A DNA stretch of 21,562 nucleotides from Erysipelotrichaceae bacterium (GTDB taxonomy: Bacteria > Bacillota_I > Bacilli_A > Erysipelotrichales > Erysipelotrichaceae): assembly GCA_024681275.1 (NCBI GenBank), contig JAILBD010000223.1:1-21562 (forward strand). Direction: 5' to 3'. The notes beneath the pieces are model-generated. The model was not told the DNA's origin, made no database searches, and was given only the letters and a program-made list of their open reading frames with translations. The translations under genes and the position numbers were made by a program. Within the stretch, counting starts at the first letter, position 1; each line of letters opens with the position of its first letter. Below are positions 16,489 to 21,562 of the stretch, piece after piece.

Positions 16489-16490
16489 AT
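16482..16490 (+). promoter_or_regulatory. Extended -10 promoter of the flavin reductase-like gene
   Basis: TGT-TAAAAT: -10 TAAAAT at 16485-16490 with an upstream TG. Transcription would begin near 16497, just ahead of the GGAGGT at 16498-16503, which rules out the longer upstream start. Confidence 0.5.
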
Positions 16491-16497
16491 CAGAAAT

Positions 16498-16503
16498 GGA
16501 GGT
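16498..16503 (+). promoter_or_regulatory. Ribosome binding site deciding the flavin reductase start
   Basis: GGAGGT ten bases before ATG 16514. It excludes the in-frame ATGs upstream, one of which (16496) lies inside it. Confidence 0.7.
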
Positions 16504-16513
16504 AGTGGATCTT

Positions 16514-17089
16514 ATGAAGAAAGATTTAGGAAAAGTGGCAGCGGTATTTCCGATGCCGGTGCTGATGATCGGGACTTACGGTGCGGATGGAAAGGTCGAT
16601 GTCATGAATGCGGCCTGGGGCCAGATCTGCGACTATGACAAGATCATCATCTCTTTGACCGAATCACATAAAACAGTGGAAAACATCAAGCTGAAGAAGG
16701 CTTTCACGGTCGCTTTGGCTGACAGGGACCATGTCGATGTGGCGGATTATTTCGGCATCGTTTCAGGGAACAACAAAACGGACAAATTCGAGAAGAGCGG
16801 CTATCATGCCGTGAGGAGCGAAAAGGTCGATGCGCCGATCATTGAAGAGTTCCCGATCGTCATGGAGTGCGAACTGTTTGAGATCATCGATACGGAGTCC
16901 ATCTACGGCATCGTGGGCAGGATCGTCAACACGAGGGCAAACGAGGAGATCCTGTCCGCCAATGGCAAGGTCGATGTCCGCAAACTGAATGCATTGATGT
17001 TCGATCAGTTTCAGTCGGGTTATTACACAGTCGGCGAGAAGATCGCAGAAGCCTGGAATGCCGGCATGGATCTGGCTAAAAGCGAATGA
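16514..17089 (+). CDS. Flavin reductase-like / flavoredoxin family protein
   Basis: An FMN-binding split-barrel protein of the flavin reductase-like family (flavoredoxin group), 191 residues from the chosen start. Typical features are FPMPVLMIGTYGADGKVDVMN near the N-terminus (about residues 11-31), then WGQICDYDKIIISL, ADYFGIVSGNNKTDKF and the C-terminal ALMFDQFQSGYYTVGEKI. Such proteins carry FMN and can take part in electron transfer or NAD(P)H-dependent flavin reduction; partner and substrate are unknown here. The open frame extends upstream to 16415, overlapping the divergent PNP gene. However, GGAGGT at 16498-16503 and the promoter just before it fix the start at ATG 16514. Confidence 0.87.
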   Translation: MKKDLGKVAAVFPMPVLMIGTYGADGKVDVMNAAWGQICDYDKIIISLTESHKTVENIKLKKAFTVALADRDHVDVADYFGIVSGNNKTDKFEKSGYHAVRSEKVDAPIIEEFPIVMECELFEIIDTESIYGIVGRIVNTRANEEILSANGKVDVRKLNALMFDQFQSGYYTVGEKIAEAWNAGMDLAKSE

Positions 17090-17092
17090 ATA

Positions 17093-17112
17093 AACGGATC
17101 GTCTGATCCGTT
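17093..17112 (-). terminator. Terminator hairpin serving the phosphodiesterase gene
   Basis: An 8-bp stem AACGGATC/GATCCGTT (17093-17100 with 17105-17112), loop GTCT. On the minus strand it is followed by TTTATT, so it looks oriented for the convergent phosphodiesterase transcript. Confidence 0.6.
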
Positions 17113-17126
17113 GATGAAACCATGCG

Positions 17127-17148
17127 GGTCCTGTTTCAGGACCTTTTT
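17127..17148 (+). terminator. Terminator of the flavin reductase-like gene
   Basis: A 7-bp stem GGTCCTG/CAGGACC (17127-17133 with 17137-17143) with loop TTT and a five-T run at 17144-17148. The T-run overlaps the stop codon of the convergent phosphodiesterase. Confidence 0.8.
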
Positions 17149-18931
17149 ATTTGAAGAAGAAGGCGATCTCATCCATGATGATCTGCGTCTTGTCTCTTTC
17201 CGAAAGTTCTTTGTTGATGCTTTGGGCCTGGGAGACATAGTCGGTGATGATGTAGTCCGCATCGGAAAGCAGGAAGTCTTTCTGGGAGGACTCGCTGTTT
17301 GGCGTCCATATCAGGACTTCTCTGCCGGATTCGTGGATCGCATCGATGACGGCGACGGAGGCCGCTTCTTCTTCCAGTCCGAGGTAGTCGCAGTTGAGTT
17401 CCGCGGTCTTGCCGAAGGAGGCAAAGGTCAGGTATGCGCATTTGATCTCGGGATATCTGTTCTCGCAGTAGTCGATGAGGTTGTATTTCAAAGAGATGAG
17501 GAAGGCTTCTTCGACCATGTCTCTCTCTTTGATCATCGCCACGGCGTCATCGACCATGCGGATGTCGGCCGTATCGCCTTTGAGTTCGACAAAAAGGAGT
17601 ATCCTTCCTTTTGCGGTATCCAGCATCTCTTCAAAGGTCGCGACAGGCTGCGGATCATCCGGGAAGTTCGGATCGGTGATGGTCAGCCCCCTGATCTCTT
17701 CCAGGGTGAGGTCCGAAGGTCTTGCGCCCGTCTTGCACAGACGCGAGAAGTTTCCGTCGTGATTGATGATGTAATAGCCGTCCTTGCTGCGCTGTATGTC
17801 GATCTCTGCGCCTTCCGCTCCCAGTTCGATCGCTTTCTCCAGTCCGGCGATCGTGTTTTCCGGCGCTTCGATGCCACCTGCCCTGTGAGCGATGATGCCC
17901 GGTCGCCTGTGTGTATGTACGAACTGATCAAGGCGATTGTCGAAGAGCCAGGCCGCAACGCCGGACAGGCCGATCAGAATGATGAGTGAAGCGAAGGCAA
18001 AGATCCAGGTCCGTTTTCCGGTCTTCGCAGTGAATGGCTTTTCTTCGCCCTTGTAGCGGTGGTAGAGCTGGGTCATCCGGATCAGATAGAAGGATCTGTC
18101 GAAGGAGTTGATGAAAATGATGGATGATGTCGCCAGGACGGATACGAAGATGAAGGCTATGTCCACATTCGCTTTGCCATGGGTGATCGCGATCGCCGCG
18201 ATACCGGGGATGATCCCGGCTGCGATGATGACGAAGATGTTTGCTCCGATCATGCACAGGAGGTAGATGAGGTTCTGCTTGAGGAAGTCTTTCCAGTTCT
18301 TCCGCATCAGCGCCCTTGATTCATCATCGGCTATCGAGGATCTCAGGTCCGATAGAAGGATGCCGTGTATCGTGAAGATGTTGACGATGCCCAGGAGTAA
18401 GAATCCGATCATGAAGATGATATAGAGGATCATATAAAAGGTGTTCGAATGGATGACCGAGGAGATGAAGTTCGGGATGTAGAGTCCACTCGTCTGGGAG
18501 ATCGAGATGCCGAAGCCTATGATCGGAGCGATCAGGGAGATGTACAGGACGATGCCAAGGCCGTCGATCGTGAAGAATTTACGGATGGACAAAAAACCTT
18601 CTTTGATGCTCTGAATGAGGTCGGGCTTGCCGTTGAGCAGCTTGGATGCGTAGATGATCTGGGTGTTGAGGTCTACGGCGACGTAGACGAAAAGGATCAG
18701 GACGCCTATGATGAGCAGCAGAGGGCCCTGCCAGGTCTTGTAAAGAAAATCAAAATCACCGGTGGAGATGGCCACGCGGCCAGCCGAGCGGATCAGCAGA
18801 TCCGCGATCCTTCGCAGGATCGTGACGATGACGGAGATCGTTATCGTCGATGCGATCTGGAACCTGATGATGTCGAACATGGAAGTCCAGTAGGGGCGGT
18901 AAGCCGAACGGATCCTCTGACTTATTTTCAT
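17147..18931 (-). CDS. Membrane-anchored glycerophosphodiester phosphodiesterase
   Basis: This protein hydrolyses glycerophosphodiesters or related polymers to glycerol 3-phosphate and an alcohol. From the ATG chosen it is 594 residues. Residues 1 to about 330 hold seven or eight membrane segments of the GPDPase membrane-domain type. A catalytic GDPD domain of about 245 residues follows. Catalytic residues are visible: H349-R350 (IIAHRAG), E358 (APENT), E376 and D378 (GAEIDIQ) and H391 (INHDG). In Gram-positives such proteins are linked to lipid or teichoic acid turnover; that role is inferred. A TTG at 18946 would lengthen it by five residues but lies over the TATAAT box, so ATG 18931 is preferred. 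No Shine-Dalgarno precedes it, suggesting a leaderless message. Confidence 0.9.
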   Translation of the reverse strand: MKISQRIRSAYRPYWTSMFDIIRFQIASTITISVIVTILRRIADLLIRSAGRVAISTGDFDFLYKTWQGPLLLIIGVLILFVYVAVDLNTQIIYASKLLNGKPDLIQSIKEGFLSIRKFFTIDGLGIVLYISLIAPIIGFGISISQTSGLYIPNFISSVIHSNTFYMILYIIFMIGFLLLGIVNIFTIHGILLSDLRSSIADDESRALMRKNWKDFLKQNLIYLLCMIGANIFVIIAAGIIPGIAAIAITHGKANVDIAFIFVSVLATSSIIFINSFDRSFYLIRMTQLYHRYKGEEKPFTAKTGKRTWIFAFASLIILIGLSGVAAWLFDNRLDQFVHTHRRPGIIAHRAGGIEAPENTIAGLEKAIELGAEGAEIDIQRSKDGYYIINHDGNFSRLCKTGARPSDLTLEEIRGLTITDPNFPDDPQPVATFEEMLDTAKGRILLFVELKGDTADIRMVDDAVAMIKERDMVEEAFLISLKYNLIDYCENRYPEIKCAYLTFASFGKTAELNCDYLGLEEEAASVAVIDAIHESGREVLIWTPNSESSQKDFLLSDADYIITDYVSQAQSINKELSERDKTQIIMDEIAFFFK

Positions 18932-18953
18932 GTAATTATTATACAATTTATAT
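18925..18953 (+). promoter_or_regulatory. Probable rarA promoter
   Basis: TTTTCA (18925-18930), a 17-bp spacer and TTATAT (18948-18953), predicting a start near 18960 and a leader of only about five bases. The -35 box overlaps the start codon of the divergent phosphodiesterase. Confidence 0.4.
18938..18943 (-). promoter_or_regulatory. -10 box of the phosphodiesterase gene (leaderless start)
   Basis: Perfect TATAAT on the minus strand. Six bases separate its end from the A of ATG 18931, so the transcript probably starts at or within a base or two of the start codon. The -35 region, over the rarA start, is a poor match. Confidence 0.5.
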
Positions 18954-18964
18954 GTAGGTTAAAA

Positions 18965-20284
18965 ATGAGGATGGAAAGAAATCTCTTCTATAACGAAATG
19001 AATGAACCGCTCGCTGCCAGACTTCGTCCCCAGACGTTGGATGAGATCATCGGTCAGCAGCACCTCATCGGTCCGGGGAAGGTCTTGCGAAAGATGGTCG
19101 AAAGCGATCGCATCCCTTCGATGATCTTCTGGGGTCCGCCAGGCGTGGGCAAGACGACGCTGGCCAGTGTGATCGCCAGGACGACCAAGGCCTCTTTCAT
19201 CAATTTCTCGGCCGTGACCAGCGGGATCAAGGAGATCAAGGAGGTCATGAAGCGGGCGGAAGATGATGTGCAGATGGGCGAGAGGACCATCGTTTTTGTC
19301 GATGAGATCCATCGTTTCAATAAGGCGCAGCAGGATGCCTTCCTGCCTTTCGTGGAGAAAGGCAGCATCATCCTGATCGGTGCCACGACGGAGAATCCTT
19401 CCTTTGAGGTCAATGGCGCCTTGCTTTCAAGATGCAAAGTCTTCGTCCTGAAGCAGCTGACGGCGGATGACATCGTAGTGCTTCTGAAGAGGGCGCTGAA
19501 TGATGAGAGGGCTTTTGAGGGAAAGAAGATCCACATCGATGACAAAGATCTCTACTTCATCGCCAATTTCTCCAACGGGGATGCCAGGATGGCTCTTTCG
19601 ACCCTGGAGATGGTCGTTCTCAACGGGGAAGAAAAGGATGGGGAGATCCACATCGGTGACGAGCTGATCGAAGACATCACTTCCAAGAAGTCTTTCCTCT
19701 ATGACAAAAAGGGCGAGGAACACTACAACATCATTTCCGCTTTGCATAAATCGATGCGCAATTCCGATCCGGATGCGGCCGTCTACTGGCTGGCGAGGAT
19801 GCTGGAAGCGGGAGAGGATCCCCTCTACGTGGCCAGAAGGGTCATCCGCTTTGCTTCAGAGGATGTCGGTCTGGCTGATCCCAGAGCTCTGCAGATCGCG
19901 GTGAGCGCCTATGATGCCTGCCACTATATCGGCATGCCAGAGTGCACGGATGCACTGGCAGAGGCGGTCATCTACATGTCGGTGACGCCGAAGTCGAATG
20001 CGATCGATGTCGCTTACGCGATGGCGAAGTCGGATGCCGTGAAGATGCTGGACGAACCGGTGCCTCTGGTCATCCGGAATGCGCCGACGAAACTGATGAA
20101 GGATCTGGATTACGGCAAGGGCTATCAGTATGCCCACGACACGGAAGAAAAGCTCACCAACATGCAGTGTCTGCCGGATCTGCTGAAGGACAGGGAATAC
20201 TATTCTCCTGTCGATCAGGGCCTGGAGAGGCAGATCTCAGAGCGGCTGAAGCAGATCAGACAGTGGAAAAAGGAACACAGATAA
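18965..20284 (+). CDS. rarA: Replication-associated recombination protein A (AAA+ ATPase)
   Basis: A RarA/MgsA/WRNIP1-family AAA+ ATPase that acts at stalled replication forks and resembles clamp-loader subunits. It is 439 residues, the family length. The N-terminal RPQTLDEIIGQQHL (21-34) is the classic start of the family. Walker A is GPPGVGKTT (57-65), Walker B with the family extension VDEIHRFNKAQQDAFLP (112-128), and the sensor-1 region GATTENPSFEVNGALLSRC. The C-terminal tetramerisation region includes AVYWLARMLEAGEDP and RRVIRFASEDVG. The open frame continues upstream to 18449, but that part is antisense to the phosphodiesterase and carries no recognisable domain, so ATG 18965 (or 18971) is the start. 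Only a weak AGG precedes it. Confidence 0.95.
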   Translation: MRMERNLFYNEMNEPLAARLRPQTLDEIIGQQHLIGPGKVLRKMVESDRIPSMIFWGPPGVGKTTLASVIARTTKASFINFSAVTSGIKEIKEVMKRAEDDVQMGERTIVFVDEIHRFNKAQQDAFLPFVEKGSIILIGATTENPSFEVNGALLSRCKVFVLKQLTADDIVVLLKRALNDERAFEGKKIHIDDKDLYFIANFSNGDARMALSTLEMVVLNGEEKDGEIHIGDELIEDITSKKSFLYDKKGEEHYNIISALHKSMRNSDPDAAVYWLARMLEAGEDPLYVARRVIRFASEDVGLADPRALQIAVSAYDACHYIGMPECTDALAEAVIYMSVTPKSNAIDVAYAMAKSDAVKMLDEPVPLVIRNAPTKLMKDLDYGKGYQYAHDTEEKLTNMQCLPDLLKDREYYSPVDQGLERQISERLKQIRQWKKEHR

Positions 20285-20305
20285 AGAGAAACAGAAAGAT
20301 GCCAC

Positions 20306-20356
20306 ATGAATATCTTATGGCTTGATATGAAGGAACGGATGGAAAAAAGAATATGA
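20306..20356 (+). other. Possible 16-codon ORF with ATGA overlap onto yitT copy 2
   Basis: ATG at 20306 opens a frame that closes with TGA overlapping the ATG of the next gene (ATGA). There is no convincing ribosome binding site. The rest of the 68-base gap holds no terminator, so rarA may read through into the YitT gene. Confidence 0.15.
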
Positions 20357-21216
20357 ACAACAAGAATTACAGACAGCTTCTGATCATGACGGCAGCCGTC
20401 GTGCTGTCGGCGATCGTGCAGGCCTTTTCCCTGACTTCCTTTTCCGTGCCGGCAGGGATCTATCCTTCCGGCATCACCGGTCTTTCCAGACTGGTCTCGG
20501 ATATCCTGGGGGACTTTGCCGGGATCGATCTGCCGTTCTTTTATCTGTATCTGCTGATCAACGTCGTTCTGGCGGTGATCGTCTTTAAGCATATCGGAAA
20601 GCTTTTCACGATCTTCTCGCTCCTGCAGACGACCCTGGTCTCTTTCCTGTCTTCGTTCTTCGTGCCTCTGAAGATCCTGGAGGATCCGCTTCTGATCGCG
20701 ATCTTCGGCGGTCTGATCAACGGTTTCGGCATCTCTCTTGCCCTGACGAACGGCGCTTCGAGCGGCGGAACGGATTTCCTTTCGATCTATTATTCGAACA
20801 AGTTCCATCGTTCGATGTGGGATTATGTGTTCGCCTTCAACTGCGCGATGATCCTTGTGGCGGGACTCCTCTACGGCTGGGAGATCGCGGCATATTCGAT
20901 GATCTATCAGTATGTGTCCAACATGATCATCTCCAAGCGGCACAAGCGCTATACGCATCAGGCCATCATCATCGTGACCAAGCAGCCTCAGGCGGTCATC
21001 GATTCCATCCTGAAAAACGTCCGTCATGGCATTACAAAGATACAGGCGCAGGGAGCTTATCTGGGAGACGATGAGACGCTGCTCTATACGGTGGTCAACG
21101 CCTTCCAGACATCGGAAGTCGTCAAGTATGCGCTGGAAGGTGATCCGAAGGCTTTCATCGAGACCAGGAACACACTGAACGTCTACGGCAACTATTATCA
21201 GAAACCGCTCGATTAG
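20353..21216 (+). CDS. YitT family membrane protein (DUF161/DUF2179), copy 2
   Basis: A second member of the YitT family, 287 residues, related to the protein at 12781-13632 but clearly diverged. Five or six hydrophobic segments occupy the first 195 residues, with the family motifs VPAGIYPSGITGLSR (near residues 33-47) and TNGASSGGTDFLSIYY. A C-terminal DUF2179 domain starts near residue 197 (HQAIIIVTKQPQAV, then GITKIQAQGAYLGD). The function is unknown. The ATG is preceded by GGAAAAAAGAAT, a weak ribosome binding site, with AAGGAACGG farther upstream. A terminator follows 40 bases after the stop. Confidence 0.88.
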   Translation: MNNKNYRQLLIMTAAVVLSAIVQAFSLTSFSVPAGIYPSGITGLSRLVSDILGDFAGIDLPFFYLYLLINVVLAVIVFKHIGKLFTIFSLLQTTLVSFLSSFFVPLKILEDPLLIAIFGGLINGFGISLALTNGASSGGTDFLSIYYSNKFHRSMWDYVFAFNCAMILVAGLLYGWEIAAYSMIYQYVSNMIISKRHKRYTHQAIIIVTKQPQAVIDSILKNVRHGITKIQAQGAYLGDDETLLYTVVNAFQTSEVVKYALEGDPKAFIETRNTLNVYGNYYQKPLD

Positions 21217-21255
21217 TTCTCTGTGTTCGATCCCATAGTGAAATATGAGAGAAGA

Positions 21256-21279
21256 GGTCCGGAATATCCGGATCTTTTT
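21256..21279 (+). terminator. Terminator after yitT copy 2
   Basis: An 8-bp stem GGTCCGGA/TCCGGATC (21256-21263 with 21267-21274, one G-U pair) with loop ATA and a five-T run. The rest of the 161-base gap up to the esterase shows only the -10 box described next. Confidence 0.82.
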
Positions 21280-21340
21280 CATCATTGAATCTTGAAAGAA
21301 GATGCCACTTTTTTAGTATCTATCCGGTAAGGCTCTTTCC

Positions 21341-21346
21341 TATAAT
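21341..21346 (+). promoter_or_regulatory. -10 box of the esterase gene
   Basis: Perfect TATAAT 32 bases upstream of the esterase ATG, followed by the GAGGAGG ribosome binding site. No clear -35. Confidence 0.5.
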
Positions 21347-21377
21347 GAAAGCGGATAAAGAAAGAGGAGGAGAGATC

Positions 21378-21562
21378 ATGTCATATCAGTATGTGAAATT
21401 CTTTTCTATGGGACTGGTCAGAAACGGCGAGTTCCATATGTATCTGCCACCCAAAAGCGCAGGGCCTTTCCTGAAAGACAACCCGAACTACGATCGTCCT
21501 GCCAAGACGCTGATCCTGCTGCATGGCTTCAATGGAGACTGCGACGACTGGATGCAGCACAC
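21378..21562 (+). CDS. Alpha/beta-hydrolase esterase (3' end outside the window)
   Basis: This is the first 61 codons of a putative esterase. The ATG has a strong GAGGAGG about eight bases upstream. The N-terminus (YQYVKFFSMGLVRNGEFHMYLP) is followed by TLILLHGFNGDCDDW, with H49-G50 forming the oxyanion-hole HG motif of the alpha/beta-hydrolase fold, as in tributyrin esterase/EstA-like and Esterase D-like proteins. The catalytic Ser, Asp and His lie beyond the window edge, so activity cannot be checked and the substrate is unknown. No signal peptide is visible, pointing to a cytoplasmic enzyme. Confidence 0.75.
   Translation, partial: MSYQYVKFFSMGLVRNGEFHMYLPPKSAGPFLKDNPNYDRPAKTLILLHGFNGDCDDWMQH

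Noticed and set aside
17111..17989. Open frame of 292 codons on the plus strand opposite the phosphodiesterase
   Set aside because: It lies wholly antisense to the conserved GDPD domain, spans a terminator at its start, and shows no motif.
18449..18964. 172-codon N-terminal extension of rarA
   Set aside because: Antisense to the phosphodiesterase membrane domain, low-complexity Asp/Arg composition, and the RarA family begins right at the ATG near 18965.
20215..21285. Long antisense open frame (356 codons) opposite yitT copy 2
   Set aside because: It is rich in Asp, Arg, His and Gln in the way shadow frames of this codon usage are, has no recognisable domain and covers a well-supported gene.
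20296..21308. Ten-base direct repeat AAGATGCCAC flanking yitT copy 2 (20296-20305 and 21299-21308)
   Set aside because: Short, not at insertion-like boundaries, no mobile-element gene or inverted repeats; chance is the simpler explanation.

Overview
The window looks like a stretch of core genome from a Gram-positive (Bacillota) bacterium, probably a gut-type anaerobe. The Erysipelotrichia/Clostridia region of the tree is my best guess, from gene content only. Pointers are the class 1B dihydroorotate dehydrogenase pair PyrD/PyrK, a FeoA-FeoB fusion, two YitT/DUF2179 membrane proteins, an EIIC-type sugar PTS with a GH1 phospho-glycosidase, strong AGGAGG-type ribosome binding sites and many compact hairpin-plus-T-run terminators. 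Base composition is moderate in GC, and GATC is conspicuously frequent. No rRNA, tRNA, insertion sequence, phage gene or CRISPR array was seen, and no gap between genes exceeds about 165 bases.

Layout. Bases 2-2610 (+) hold the end of a beta-glucoside-type PTS permease and a 6-phospho-beta-glucosidase, separated by a 12-bp hairpin. Bases 2648-3517 (-) encode a lipid/diacylglycerol kinase, and 3594-4172 (+) xanthine phosphoribosyltransferase. Bases 4261-6606 (+) encode a FeoA-FeoB fusion for ferrous iron uptake. Bases 6649-12276 form a complete-looking pyrimidine operon with a consensus promoter (TTGACA, 17 bp, TATCCT): pyrC, pyrK, pyrD, pyrF, pyrE, pyrB, pyrI, closed by a terminator. Neighbouring genes overlap or lie a few bases apart. 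The operon covers carbamoyl-aspartate formation through to UMP; carAB and pyrR are not in the window.

Bases 12281-12691 (-) encode MscL. Divergent from it, 12781-14790 (+) encode a YitT-family protein and an MFS transporter. Then come a Bax-inhibitor-1 family protein (14883-15569, +), a purine nucleoside phosphorylase (15612-16430, -), a flavin reductase-like protein (16514-17089, +), a membrane-anchored glycerophosphodiester phosphodiesterase (17147-18931, -), the RarA/MgsA AAA+ ATPase (18965-20284, +), a second YitT-family protein (20353-21216, +), and the start of an alpha/beta-hydrolase esterase running off the right edge (21378-21562, +).

The nucleotide theme is strong: de novo UMP synthesis plus purine salvage (xpt, PNP). 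Otherwise the neighbours are unrelated housekeeping, transport and envelope genes, each with its own promoter and terminator. I did not find a convincing undescribed multi-gene system. The items most worth a second look are small-scale: a probably leaderless, back-to-back promoter arrangement between the phosphodiesterase and rarA, the unusually short leader of the pyr operon, overlapping divergent promoters at the PNP gene, and the GATC excess.
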